A program made the translations under genes and the position numbers. From positions 2,557,001-2,621,000 of the forward strand of contig CM069446.1 in assembly GCA_035610835.1 (NCBI GenBank): a stretch of 64,000 nucleotides of DNA. Direction: 5' to 3'. Source of the stretch: Ophiura sarsii. Taxonomy: Eukaryota > Echinodermata > Ophiuroidea > Amphilepidida > Ophiuridae. The number at the start of each line of letters is the position of its first letter. Position 1 is the first letter of the stretch. Of the stretch, positions 45,333 to 58,600 are shown in pieces. The notes beneath the pieces are model-generated. The model was not told the origin of the DNA. It ran no database searches and worked only from the letters and a program-made list of their open reading frames with translations.

Positions 45333-46834
45333 ATTGTTCGCTGACTACGATTTCTCCTCTTATTAGGCAACACGGGAACTGTGACACCAGTCCGTGAATC
45401 ACTGAGCTGTCACCTCTGTCCTTCCTGGTGTGACGTCACCAGTGAAGTCGCCCAAACCACTTCGTTTCTGGCGAGGGTCTTGGATTTGGTATACGAGCGA
45501 ACGTATTTTATAATTTTTTTAATATATTTATTCACATTTTATACAAAATAACAAGTGAAATGTTCCAACTAAATATATCCGGCTTAGCCGCTATTTTCTG
45601 TTGAAGCTGTTGTGTTTCGGATTGAAATAGATCATGATAAGGCTGTCACACCTACGGCGATCAGGCCTTGCGCTCACGTTACGCTGAAAAAGTATCAAAG
45701 CGCCAAGCAAACGAACCGATTGGGTACGCAGTGGCCACTGGCTAGAGCGGGAGAGGATCCCCATGTAACACGCAGGAAGCGCGGAAAACTGCTCAAAATT
45801 GAAAATAAAAAACACAAAAACAAGCTAGCTCTTATAGTACGCTCCTATCCCGAGTATCACATTTTCACGGCGCTCTTATTAATTACAATTGTGTTTTCAC
45901 GGGCTCTCACTGCGCTTCCACTGTAAACGTTCTTAGTGCGTCCAAGTCGCTGTCTGCGTTACTAGTACGTTCTCAATACATTTGCACAACGTTCTCTGCG
46001 TGTGCGCGGAGAGTACAGAGCGATTGCACGAAGGGTATTATATTCAAATAATCCCCCCCAAGTACAAAATCAAACACCTGTTATACGTATTGATCTAAAG
46101 GATTATTTGAACTAACGACTCTTGCAATCGTCCTATAAAGAGAGCCACCTGCCTTTTCAGTCTGTTTTGGGGTTGAAAACGACATGGGAAGACTCAAAGG
46201 CATGGCTTTAGCACCCAAGGGCAGCGATCCGAACAGAACGCCGGACCTCAGACACTATTATCGACCTGAAAAGATACATCCATTGTCCCGAGTGCTCGTG
46301 GGTTCGAGTTTAGGTGTAATAAAACACCGAACGAAACAATTGTATACAATACTTTTTAAATATTGTTACGTTAATCGCGTCAGTGAATTCATTTAGGCGT
46401 TCAAAATGTTTGACGGATTTGAATTTCCACCGACGCGTTTTTCTAAAGATAGTTTAATATATCATAACGTATAGTACGAGAGACAATTTTTTGTCGATAC
46501 AAACTATTATTACCCGTATTGAATACAGGCCTTTTCAAACCTGAGAGTCATACAATTGCGAGTAAGACAGACATAACATACGTTGTCTACACACTTTCAA
46601 TAGAGACGATCATCCCTACCTGTCACCGCCTCTGATTAGACTCAACCCGGTAAACCTACGCTAGTCCTTATTGAATAAAATAATCCTAACGTTTCAATTT
46701 AATCAACTGTATTGATTTCTCACTTTTCTATACTCGTACTTACAGGTGCTCCAATCGCACCAATCATGGACAATCATTACAAGACGACGAACGTTTACAG
46801 TGTTATAATTCATAAAAAATGTATCGACGTCACC
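45333..46834. other. No gene supported
   Basis: Intergenic. Open frames up to 104 codons show no domain. A possible splice acceptor (CTTACAG at 46739-46745) precedes the minisatellite, with an open frame running into it, but no partner exon was found. Confidence 0.5.
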
Positions 46835-48805
46835 CGTGCCAGTGTCAGTAATACCTACACCTGTACCAGTGTCAGTAATACCTACACCTGTGCCAGTGTC
46901 AGTAATACCTACACCCGTGCCAGTGTCAGTAATACCTACACCTGTGCCAGTGTCAGTAATACCTACACCTGTGCCAGTGTCAGTAATACATACACCTGTG
47001 CCAGTGTCAGTAATACCTACACCTGTACCAGTGTCAGTAATACCTACACCTGTACCAGTGTCAGTAATACCTACACCTGTACCAGTGTCAGTAATACCTA
47101 CACCCGTGCCAGTGTCAGTAATACCTACACCTGTGCCAGTGTCAGTAATACCTACACCTGTGCCAGTGTCAGTAATACCTACACCTGTGCCAGTGTCAGT
47201 AATACCTACACATGTACCAGTGTCAGTAATACCTACACCTGTGCCAGTGTCAGTAATACCTACACCTGTGACAGTGTCAGTAATACCTACACCTGTGCCA
47301 GTGTCAGTAATACCTACACCTGTGCCAGTGTCAGTAATACCTACACCTGTACCAGTGTCAGTAATACCTACACCTGTGCCAGTGTCAGTAATACCTACAC
47401 CTGTGACAGTGTCAGTAATACCTACACCTGTGCCAGTGTCAGTAATACCTACACCTGTGCCAGTGTCAGTAATACCTACACCTGTGCCAGTGTCAGTAAT
47501 ACCTACACCTGTACCAGTGTCAGTAATACCTACACCCGTGCCAGTGTCAGTAATACCTACACCTGTGACAGTGTCAGTAATACCTACACCTGTGCCAGTG
47601 TCAGTAATACCTACACCTGTGCCAGTGTCAGTAATACCTACACCTGTGCCAGTGTCAGTAATACCTACACCTGTGCCAGTGTCAGTAATACCTACACCTG
47701 TACCAGTGTCAGTAATACCTACACCTGTGCCAGTGTCAGTAATACCTACACCTGTGACAGTGTCAGTAATACCTACACCTGTGCCAGTGTCAGTAATACC
47801 TACACCTGTGCCAGTGTCAGTAATACCTACACCTGTACCAGTGTCAGTAATACCTACACCTGTGCCAGTGTCAGTAATACCTACACCTGTGCCAGTGTCA
47901 GTAATACCTACACCTGTACCAGTGTCAGTAATACCTACACCTGTGCCAGTGTCAGTAATACCTACACCTGTGACAGTGTCAGTAATACCTACACCTGTGC
48001 CAGTGTCAGTAATACCTACACCTGTGCCAGTGTCAGTAATACCTACACCTGTGCCAGTGTCAGTAATACCTACACCTGTACCAGTGTCAGTAATACCTAC
48101 ACCCGTGCCAGTGTCAGTAATACCTACACCTGTGACAGTGTCAGTAATACCTACACCTGTGCCAGTGTCAGTAATACCTACACCTGTGCCAGTGTCAGTA
48201 ATACCTACACCTGTGCCAGTGTCAGTAATACCTACACCTGTGCCAGTGTCAGTAATACCTACACCTGTACCAGTGTCAGTAATACCTACACCTGTGCCAG
48301 TGTCAGTAATACCTACACCTGTGACAGTGTCAGTAATACCTACACCTGTGCCAGTGTCAGTAATACCTACACCTGTGCCAGTGTCAGTAATACCTACACC
48401 TGTACCAGTGTCAGTAATACCTACACCTGTGCCAGTGTCAGTAATACCTACACCTGTGCCAGTGTCAGTAATACCTACACCTGTGCCAGTGTCAGTAATA
48501 CCTACACCTGTGACAGTGTCAGTAATACCTACACCTGTGCCAGTGTCAGTAATACCTACACCTGTGCCAGTGTCAGTAATACCTACACCTGTACCAGTGT
48601 CAGTAATACCTACACCTGTGCCAGTGTCAGTAATACCTACACCTGTGACAGTGTCAGTAATACCTACACCTGTGCCAGTGTCAGTAATACCTACACCTGT
48701 GCCAGTGTCAGTAATACCTACACCTGTGCCAGTGTCAGTAATACCTACACCTGTGCCAGTGTCAGTAATACCTACACCTGTGCCAGTGTCAGTAATACCT
48801 ACCAC
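46835..48805. repeat. 27-bp minisatellite, 73 units, with higher-order repeat
   Basis: The unit is TGTGCCAGTGTCAGTAATAC plus CTACACC. Four variants at the first six bases (CGTGCC, TGTACC, TGTGCC, TGTGAC) occur in a non-random order. Units 20-40 and 41-61 carry the same variant series, so a 567-bp (21-unit) block has been tandemly duplicated. Units before 17 lack the TGTGAC variant. Open frames of about 690-730 codons on both strands exist because 27 is divisible by 3 and the unit has no stop in those phases. None has independent coding support. Confidence 0.95.
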
Positions 48806-48849
48806 CTGCGAAATCACCATCTGGTGGCATACCCAAGGAAATATTGAGC

Positions 48850-49300
48850 ACACTAGTTCTTGTACCAACGACCACTGTAACATCTTCAACTGCTACTGTT
48901 TCACAAAATAGGAAGCGTGCATCTAAATCGGTTCCAAGACAGACCTTTAAATCTTCTCTCAAGAATGATCGGAGGACACCTGCGCTGGTAACTTGTCCAG
49001 CACCTGGATCGGTTCCTCTATCGACCAATGCAATATCCTCGTCTGGTGGTATAAAGCCACTGCATGGTCGGTTCCACCATCGACCACCGTAATATCTGCC
49101 GGCAATCCGCAGAATGCACTGGGTACACTCGGGTTGGTTCAACTATCGACCACTCTTATGGAACCAACTTCACGCGGTGATGTGCCGCACAATGATCAAT
49201 ATGCATCTGTGTAGACTCAGTTCCAATACTACCGACCACCTCGATATCTAGTCAAAATGATCAACGCACATCTGCGTCAGCTCCAAGACTATGGTCAAGT
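48850..49300 (+). pseudogene. Decayed repeat-coding stretch (VPxSTTxISS type)
   Basis: The motif family TCGGTTCCA, ATCGACCA and GTAATATC recurs about seven times at 59-84-bp spacing (near 48857, 48928, 49010, 49069, 49135, 49219, 49278). In two alternating frames it translates as VPTTTVTSS, VPLSTNAISSS, VPPSTTVISA and VPILPTTSISS. This resembles the PVSVIPTP reading of the adjacent minisatellite. Frame changes indicate decay, unless introns restore the frame. It could be the remains of a Ser/Thr/Pro-rich coding exon from which the minisatellite expanded (inference). Confidence 0.4.
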
Positions 49301-49871
49301 CTGCTCCACTCACATGTGCCTCCGGAATGAGGCGATTAAGTACACACATGACTGCATGGAATTTGTTTCACGTGTTTTAATCATCAGTTACACAGTAACG
49401 GTTGCAACAATTCTCCATAAACAAGACTCGTTCATACTCCTACCGTATGGGATCGCGCGACGTCAACATCGTCGTGCGAGTTGAAGCAATAGAGCGTTTG
49501 GGCCACGTTACGTGCGTCCGTCCGTGGCACAATTGTTGATATAACTCTAAAAGCACATGTCTATAGTATATAAAAACTAGCACTTACATCTTATAAAACA
49601 TTTGACGATAAATAAAATAAATGCACTAAAATGTCAATCATCAATCAATAATTATCGATTATCGACTAAAATATTGATAACATATATTTTTGACCATATC
49701 TCAAAAACCCAGGGTCAACTTTTATCCGTCGACGCGCGCGCGTCCAAACGACAGACTATGAGGCTATTTAGATAAAGGAATAACTCATTGGTATATTATC
49801 AACGCAGTTATTGTCAAGTCTATACATACCATTACCATACTTACTTTCCCGATCCCGTTCCTACATTTGAC
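49301..49871. other. No gene seen
   Basis: Intergenic spacer. A short CG-rich GACGCGCGCGCG word lies near 49731. Confidence 0.5.
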
Positions 49872-50207
49872 TTAAAGGGGCATTGAGAGATACGTATAGG
49901 AGGGCGCCCTCAAATATGTTTGCACCTACGTAATACTTAGGCTTATACTAACTTCCATCTGAAACCGTTTACCTTAATCCGCCGTCTATCATGTACAATT
50001 TCATGATTTGGTAATTACGATGTAGATTACATCGAAATTATCAGCATCCCTCACCACATAACTTGCTTCAACCAAATGTCAATCTAGCGCCTTAATTCAA
50101 CCGTTTGCCTAAAATCATTACACTTCAGGCTTCCTATACCTTATCTATTGAAACAATTCCTTTTTTCCAAATTCATTTTTTTCGGCAATCTCTCAATGCC
50201 CCTTTAA
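49872..50207. mobile_element. 336-bp MITE, TTAAAGGGGC ends
   Basis: TTAAAGGGGCATTGAGAGAT at the left mirrors TCTCAATGCCCCTTTAA at the right. The interior matches the diverged copy at 6949-7235. The TTAAAGG / CCTTTAA ends are like those of 28352-28732. A TTAA target would suggest a piggyBac-type origin, but a TA target is equally possible. Confidence 0.82.
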
Positions 50208-50689
50208 AAGAAGCCACAAAGTCAGCTTCGAAAATCTTAAAGATTTTGTTCCGAACATGATAGCCGGACTAATCGCACCACTGGGACCTGATAGCCTGAC
50301 TAATCGCATAACTGGGACTTGATAGCCTGACTAATTTTTTTTTGCGGTATGAACGTTATCATATGGTTATTGATATTGTCCAAACTGTTCAAATATATCT
50401 TGCACAACCACCGAGCTTTTTTAGAAATTTTAGATCATGCCATACCACTTCACCATGTTCCAGGTCATTCGGTGTATTTACTTTTCGCTTGAATTCAAAA
50501 TTCAAAAACTTGAATTCAATTTTTTTTTCTTCATTAGAGCGTAATTCTTTTATTAGTTTTTCTCCGAATTTTGTTCCTACAAGCGAAAATGAAACCCTTA
50601 TATTTCTGCCATTTCGATAAAAAAAAACATGTTAAACTTTAAATAGTTTAAAACAATCATCGGTGCCTAGGGCACGTGTTCGAGAAGTG
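50208..50689. repeat. Dispersed repeat (copy near 51340-51560)
   Basis: CACTTCACCATGTTCCAGGT with CATTCGGTGTATTTACTTTT at about 50447-50490 recurs at about 51489-51535. TTTTGTTCC.ACAAGCGAAAA occurs here and, inverted, near 51435. Two GATAGCC.GACTAATCGCA words lie at 50260-50330. Confidence 0.6.
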
Positions 50690-51040
50690 ACAATGTCGCA
50701 GGATCTTGTATTCAAAGACAGTGGGGTGGAGAAAATGAGCTTTTATACACAGCTCTATGGAGAAAAATTTACATTATCGTCCATATCTCGAAAAGAAAAT
50801 CATTAATTACACATTTTCTTTTGTCAAAGTAACTTTTTTGGGAAGCCTATATGCAACTCTTTTCTTTAAAAAAAAAAAGAAGAAAAAGAAAAGAAAAAAA
50901 GAAAAATTCCAATTAGTCCTACTTTGCTGAATGTCAAATTGACTGGAATTTATTTATATTTCATGTCACATCACACCCATCTCGATCCTAAAAACCACCA
51001 TTCCCGCCGGAACACACGTCATCACCCCGCCTACCCCACC
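50690..51040 (-). repeat. Dispersed repeat, inverted copy of 25905-26250
   Basis: Carries, as reverse complement, the AAAGACAGTGGGGTGG, AATGTCAAATTGACTGG and ACATCACACCCATCTCGATC words of 25905-26250. An A/G-rich insertion lies at 50870-50905. Confidence 0.75.
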
Positions 51041-51057
51041 TCATGCACGTCACTTCC

Positions 51058-51319
51058 TTAACACTTTCCACGCGGTAGTTGTCTGCAGACGACATTCTAA
51101 AAGTTCACAAAATGTTTAAAAAAACATATTGTATTGACTTTCAATACCCTATTTAGAATCACTATGAGAAACGCATTGAAAGAATTTTAGTTGAAATAAG
51201 TACAAACATACCTAGTCTTGGTTCTGTTATCCATGAGGTATACTCTGAAAATTGGGAAAGGTTTCTGAAAAATCTGTTTTGTATAATGTCATAACTAATT
51301 GCCGCGTGGAAAGTGTTAA
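51058..51319 (+). mobile_element. MITE family T, copy D
   Basis: TTAACACTTTCCACGCGG and CCGCGTGGAAAGTGTTAA ends are intact. The body matches copies A and C with small insertions. Confidence 0.88.
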
Positions 51320-53377
51320 CCTCAACACATTTTGGGTGGTTTTCTCAGTTTTTAATCTCACTAGTCATCAAAATGTAGGCGTTAAAATAAAAATAATGCC
51401 TGTCTGTATCTCCAAATATGGAAGGGTTTCATTTTCGCTTGTAGGAACAAAATTCGGAAAAATATTGCCTGTCTGTATCTCCAATCCATGCTTATACCAC
51501 TTCACCATGTTCCGGGTCATTCGGTGTATTTACTTTTCGCTCGTTGGTTTTATTGACATAAATCCTTACAAAGGAAATGGGCGGAGTAGTTTTTTTGGAG
51601 ATCTGTCAATATAAACGGCCGATAATATCAGAATCAATTACTTCAATCATGGTGGCTGGTACGGGCATGTTTTCAAACATTAAATTAGTTCTGAAATGTT
51701 ATTTGCATTTTTATTGCACCCTCTTCTTATTTCATTAGGTTTTTGATAACAATCGATTGTTGTGTGCATAAAAAATTAAAAGCTTTGATTAAATAGGGCA
51801 GGATTTGTTTGGCTTGAGTGGTTTTAATTTGGCGGGAGTTTTTGAATGTAGCTCATGAGGTGGGTGGTTCATTATTTGAAATGTTGGTAGTGCTAGAGAG
51901 AATAGCTGTAAATATGAAATTATGTGAGCCAAAATATAATAATACGTTTTTCATTGATTTTCGATTATGTCTTACCACAGTGAAACAAAAAGAGATATCT
52001 CAATAAAATTAACAGAATATGTAGGAAACATTTCCACCATCATATCGAATGTGTTTAAATTGGAAACACTATTTGTTTTATATTTTGTATATATTTTTGA
52101 AACCCGGTATGGATCATTCTGGGACACCCTGTATATAGCAGAGTAGTGTTTGGTTGCGCTCACTCAGGGGCATTAACAAATTAGGGTTACAATGAGCATT
52201 TTTGATTTAGTTCTCTTGGATGATGACTATTTTTGGGGAAACACCATGTAGAGCTATGTAGCAGATTAGTTTTGTCCTTCTTTCCTCGATTTCAACTTAG
52301 TTTATAGGCCTACAGCTCTATGCCCCGCGATCTCCGATGGTTAAAGAATCCAGATGAACATTTTCGCTTTGTTACCTGACATCTTATGGTGTGGAGATGA
52401 TCCATATTGTATGTTCTGGGTATTGGCACAGAACGCGCAGCCGTCATTTACTCACGACACGGACCTGTTATCCATTGCAAAGGCACAGCAACTAAACAAA
52501 AACAAATCATGCTCATCTTTTAATATACAATTATATTCATTTCGCATCACTTTATTAGCATTATAACACATACAATATCAATACACAATAAAGGAAAAAC
52601 ATGTAAATCCCAGATCAGTTCTCCATTTAAGATGGACGAACACAGGGATAATGGAGAAAATCTCATTCCAATGTCATGTCATGTAAAACTCTATTTCCTT
52701 AAATATATCTACAAGAAAACAACACAATCTTTACCATTTGTGATATAAACGAATCCTGCAAGTAAAGGCTCTGTCACACTGTTACGTATAGAGCTAACGT
52801 GTGCCCGACGTTTTGGAAATTTAAGGAAACGTTCGTGTAAGTTCGTGACATACGGTACTTTGAAATTTCAATATTTGTTTGTTAGAATAAAGCATTCGAG
52901 ACATTCCAAAAAGAGTTACTTAAGGCCCAAATCGCGACTCCTTTAGCCCTAATTTACATGTAATACAATGGGCGGTTTATTTAGTGCTGTGCCCCCTTAG
53001 AGGCCTGCAAATATTATTCAGTTGCGTTTACAGTTACCCGTCAAGTTTATGTATTCACACACATACCCTATTGTACAAGTCTAGACAATACTAGTTAACA
53101 ATCAAAATGTATGTAGTGCACTTTTATAACCTTTTCGTGGATTTATATATTTGTCCTAATATTATATAAACCGGTGTGCCAGCAGTAGTTATGGTTGCGA
53201 GTTAGCAGTGTATAATAATGCTAGTAATGTCATGAAACACAAGACTGAACGGTGCACCTTATACCCTTATCACAGTCAGACACAATCCGGCGCACACCGA
53301 TCAGATCGCTTCGCACGCGCATACTTGTCAAAATTTCACGATCCAATCAGAGCGGTAAGTCAACCTTCAGTCAGTAA
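51320..53377. other. Intergenic with transposon traces
   Basis: TCTGGGACACCCTGTATATA at 52119-52138 resembles a Tc1/mariner terminal end. AGGCTCTGTCACACTGTTAC at about 52768 is a single diverged end of the TAA-flanked element that follows. No gene is supported. Confidence 0.5.
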
Positions 53378-55012
53378 AGGCCCTGTCACACCATAACGTA
53401 TCGCCTCAACGTATGCCAACGTATGCGAAATAAAATACGTTGGTGTACGTTGGTGTACGCTGATATAAGTTACGGGTACGTTGGGGATACGTCGTTTACG
53501 TTAAGAGCACTCTGTAATACGCTGTGACAATTTGGAACACGTCGAGCCCGCGAAAAATATTGAGCATGCTCAAATTTTCTCGACGTACTCAACGTGTGCT
53601 TAATACGTTCTGCATAAGTTCCCGGTAAGTTTGTGGTACGTTAAATATACGTTGACATACGCTGACATACGTTAGTGGTACGTTACTCGTACGCTACTCG
53701 TAAGTTGGAATACGTTGATGAACGTAGGCTGACGGGGAAACGTACAGCTAACGTAGTGATAACGAGTTGATAACGTATATGTGCTGTATGTCTAACGTAT
53801 GCCTGACGTATTTCCAACGAGTTTCGACGTATTCTCACGTATTCACCTTATGCCGGGCGATCGTGTAAGGCCCTGTCACGTATCCATAGCGTATCCATAG
53901 CGTATTGAACGTATACATAGCGTATGACTAACGTATTGATAGCGTATCACTAACTTATAACATACTTATGACAGCGTATCACAGCGTATCACAGCGTATG
54001 CGAGTGTATGACTAACGTATGCTTAACGTATACTTAACGTAGCGTAGCATATTCGTAGCGTATGGTGATGGGTTGATGTGTTCAGCACGACAGACCATGA
54101 AGAAGTGAGGATGAGATATTCAAGGGACCCATTTATATACTCAAACCCTCCATAAGTTCCCAAAACGCCGAATTCTCGCTAGCTGTACGGTACATACGCT
54201 AGCTGTACGGTAGCCCTGTCACACATCGTACGTTGGTGTACGCTGATACAAGTTAGGGGTAAGTTGGGGATACGTCGTTTACGTTAAGAGCATGCTGTGA
54301 TACGTTGTGAAAATTTGGAACACGTCGAGCCCGCGAAAAATTATTGAGCATGTTCAAAATTTCTCGACGTACTCAACGTGTGCTTAACTTACGTTCTGCA
54401 TAAGTTCCCGATAGGTTCGTGGTACGTTAGACATACGTTTACAAACGCTGACATACGTTAGACATACGCTGACATACGCTGACATACGTTAGAGGTACGT
54501 TACTCGTCGTAAGTTATAGGTTGAACCTATAGATTTACCCTTCTAGATATTTTAATAGTTATCATCTAGGCTGCGTTTACTTGAACTGGCAACACTTGTC
54601 CCGCCGTGTACGAAACTCAATTTCTGCAGCGGCATAAGTCACGTGTTCGTTGTACGCCGAGGATACGCTGCGGATACGTCGAACACGGCAGACATACGCT
54701 TCGAATACGTTAAGCATACGTTGGTCATACGCTCGCCGATCGCATACGCTGTGATACGCTGTCATAAGTTTGTTATAAGTTAGTGATACGCTATCAACAT
54801 GATCAATACGTTAGTCATACGCTATGTATACGTTTAATACGCTATGGATACGTCCATTCCATCACCGATGTCGACTTTTCCTACGCAATTCGTTGGGAAA
54901 ATTGGAAGTTCTTGGACGTTCTTGGACTCTGACAATTTTCAAGCTATTTTTTGAATACGTCGGCATACGTTCAGGCCACGTTCAGGCCATACGCTATGGT
55001 GTGACAGGACCT
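53378..55012. mobile_element. 1.6-kb TAA-flanked element made of ACGT-type words
   Basis: The ends AGGCCCTGTCACACCATA and TATGGTGTGACAGGACCT are inverted repeats, flanked by TAA at 53375-53377 and 55013-55015. The whole body consists of short words such as TACGTTGG, TACGCTGA, AACGTAT and AAGTTAGGGG at roughly 10-15-bp spacing, with CCCTGTCAC internal end-like words at about 53873 and 54213. A 3-bp TWA duplication suggests a PIF/Harbinger-type non-autonomous element. No coding frame. Confidence 0.82.
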
Positions 55013-55657
55013 TAAGATCAAATAAAAATAGCCTATTTTTTTAATTTCTTGCAGCGCATTCATGGAGGCCGCAATTTTTACCTTTACGTCATTAGAGCTG
55101 CTGTCAATCATGCCGATTGTATACCTTTCCTTTTAATGACGTGCCAAGTTCATCTTTGAATAATCTTAATTTGATTTAATCTCGATTCCATGCTCCATTT
55201 TACGTTCAGTTGACCCCAACACACACCGAACGGACGCCCGCACGAACAAATGTATCTCATTTTTGCGATTTAAAGTCGGTTTTCTTTCTCCTATTCCATT
55301 GATAGATTTTTCTTTCCGTCGGTGAGAATCTAGTTAATATATTTAACTACTGGGTTCACAAGTTTTACCATCCACCCTTATTCATAAAAATTCGGGACAC
55401 TGGTATATTGTAAAAAACTAAAATACAAATGGCGGCCACCAGTAGTCAGACACGAATTGTGTATTCTTCAATTCGATCTTACCGACTGACCTTACATAGT
55501 GTGGCGTGAGGTTGACTCCGCATAAAAGTATGCGTCCAGTGTGAAAACATCTATGGAAAACAACAGTTCAAGGGAGAGAGATTTCTAATACGATGCCAAC
55601 TAATTTTTATGGTGAAGTGTGTTCACTTTGACTAAGCTTTTCGTTGTCCGTTTTCAC
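55013..55657. other. Downstream of the GPCR gene
   Basis: Short intergenic stretch past the GPCR stop (the gene is on the minus strand). No clear poly(A) signal was recognised. Confidence 0.45.
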
Positions 55658-58600
55658 TTAGGTTTTTCTGTCTGAAATGAGGGTGATTAAAGTATACAGG
55701 AATGGATTGATTGCAGAATTTATTGGTATTATAAATGCTACAGTCCACACGTAGACTAGAGGGTTAACCTCGATAAGTTGGCATTGGACTAAAATGCATG
55801 TTATCACTAATGGGACCCATGTAAAGAAATCAGTTAGGATAATGACGGACATTTTGATAGCCATACGAACTTCTTTCTTGTCATCTTGCTTCCTACCTGA
55901 ACGTTTCGACGTATTTCTTGCAGCTAAGAATATTTGCACGTAAAGAAAAGCAATGAGTACAAAACAAGCCAGATTTACACCGATGAAAACAGTTATAGAA
56001 AAATATGTCGCTAATGTATTGCCGGTTATTTCTGATGTGGCGTAAAGTGTTTTTTGATAAGTAGGCTCCAATAAGATTAGATATTCCAAAACAATTTTAT
56101 CTGTCTGAATATATATATATTGGCGTAAATTGGCTTGGGTAGACTCTGTGATAAGTGAATTGATGTTTGCAACACTAACAGGCCTTCTCACTATTGGAAT
56201 TCCTACGCAAACTTCAGATACCTCAAACACATCCGATTCTACACCAGATAACACAACTGGGATAATACTGATAAGTAAACCAATAGACCAAAGTACAAAT
56301 AAGCAAATCTTGGTAGACTTAGTTCTCAATCTGTGCCGGCTAAAAGGGTATTTCACACCCTGAAACCTATCAAAAGTGATTAATGTAATAAGAAACACAG
56401 ATACTTCACTGGAACATATTGACAGTGTGCCAGCCAACTGACAAATAGGACCTTTACGCCAGAGTTCAGAGTAAGAAGGGAAAAATTGTCCATAATAAGT
56501 ATCGAAAGACGCCAACAGGACCATACTGATTCCCATTAGAAGGTCCGATAGAGAGAGATGTAATATGAGCAGTGATTGAACCGTTCTGTCTTGCTTATTA
56601 GTGCAACGTAAACAAAACACAAAAAGGTTGCAAGTTATTGCAAATAACCCCAGTGCCCACATTGATATCCTTTGTAGAAAGCCATCCACCATTCTCTTGC
56701 AAGTGAGATAAACTGATCTTGGATATCGAGGTATGCACTGGGCATACCCGGTAAAGCAACAAGTTGCACTTTCATCTACCAGCAAAACGGTTGAATTGTC
56801 AAGACCAATGAAAGCTGACTTGGTTACAAGACGCAATTCATTTGCTCGAAGATCCACTACTTCAACCCCAGTGATGTAGAATACTTCATGACCAATGATT
56901 TGAATAAAGTTGTATGACAAATTGACTAATTTCAAATTGGTCAAATAATCGAAGACACCGGACGGTAGTGTTGAAATTTTGTTCAGCTGAATTTCAAGTT
57001 GTTGAAGATTAGACAAACCATAAAATGAACCGTTAGATATGCTTTGCAATAGATTGTTAGTTAATGTAAGTACTGAGACATTCTTCAGATTATTAAAAGT
57101 TCCTGGTTTAATCTCGTTCAACAGGTTGTGGCTCAAATAACATACTTCCAATATATACAGCCCTTCAAATATGCCAATTGGTAGCTCAGTTATTCCATTG
57201 TGATTTAACGATAGGAAGGTAAGATTAGGCATATACATTGAGATATGCGGGCTCACAGCGCTGAATTTGTTTTCACTCAAATCACAAATTTGTAAATTAC
57301 ACGGACGATCAAGTATTAGATTGCTTAGTTTATTGTTTGATATATTAAAAAAATTCAAATCAATTACTGAAGCGAGTGAATTGGGTTCGCGTAAGCTGTT
57401 TTTACTTATGTCAAGGTAACTTAATGACGTCATGTTATCAAATAGGCCTTCGGGAAGATAGACAAGCTCATTAACAGTTAGCAAGAGAGTGTTTGTATTT
57501 ATGAGGGAGTCAAATAGATTTTCTGGCAATGTAGACAGAGCATTATAGCTTAAATCACAGTGGTACAATGATCGCATGTTTTTAAAAGCGTCATGGTGGA
57601 TCGAATTCAATTTATTATGTTGCAGTTCAAGATTAACCAAAGTAATTAGTCCAATGAATACATCGCTCGAGAGCGTTGTTAATAAATTGTGTTGTAAATA
57701 AATGCGGTAGACACGTGTATGATAAATTCTGAACAGACCATCAGGTAATGATGTTAGCCTATTGCCTTCAACATTCACATTCTCCAAAAAAAATAGATTA
57801 TCAAAGATACCCAAAGGTAATGTTGATAGATGATTGTATCTCAGCCAAAGATATCCTACGTTAACTAGATCATCAAATATGCCATCGGGCAACAATGCTA
57901 GCAGGTTATTTGATATACCTAAAGAGTATAGCTGTGCTAATCCATCAAGTACACCCTTTTGGAGTGTCACCAGCGTATTATAATCAAGGGCTAAGTATTC
58001 TAGTGATACCAGACCATTAAATAATCCTGGAGGCAATGCTGTAAGATGATTATTGTCAAGACCGAGATCCTCTAATCTACTCAAACCGTTAAATATATTC
58101 ACTTGTAAGGTATTAAGATTATTACCATAAAGCAGTAATCTAGTCAAGCTACCTAAATCGCTAAATATGTTATCAGTAAATGACGTCATCATATTGTAAC
58201 CGACGTTCAACGTAATCAACTGAGGAATGCCATCAAAAACACCCACCGGTAAATCAGCAAGATGATTTTGGTCAAGTTTAAGATCTCGCAAATTCACCAT
58301 ACTGATAAACAGGCGAGCAGGGAGAAGCTGTAGTTTGTTGCGAGTCAGATCTAGCCATATTACGGCATCAAGCCCGGCGAACGCCCCGGGTGTAATGTTG
58401 ACCAGACCTTGATCAGAGAATTCTAACTCTGTACGATCTGGTTCATAAATAATAAGGGCAACTGTGTCTGCGGCATTCTCACACACTGTGGTCATTGATC
58501 TATACCCAAGAGTACAGACGCATTCATCTGGACATGTCATGTTGTAATATGCATATGCATATAACCAGGTGTACGGTCGATACAATGATTCCACTGCATC

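Noticed and set aside
37797..46335. GGTTCGAGTTTAG words near 37835 and 46310 as tRNA genes
   Set aside because: Only a box-B-like word is present; no acceptor or anticodon stems could be drawn.
46703..48911. Open frames of about 690-730 codons on both strands over the 27-bp array
   Set aside because: A 27-bp unit without stops stays open in the same phases indefinitely. No splice partner, domain or selection signal supports translation.
56130..56363. 77-codon plus-strand frame inside the GPCR
   Set aside because: Shadow of the minus-strand receptor coding sequence.
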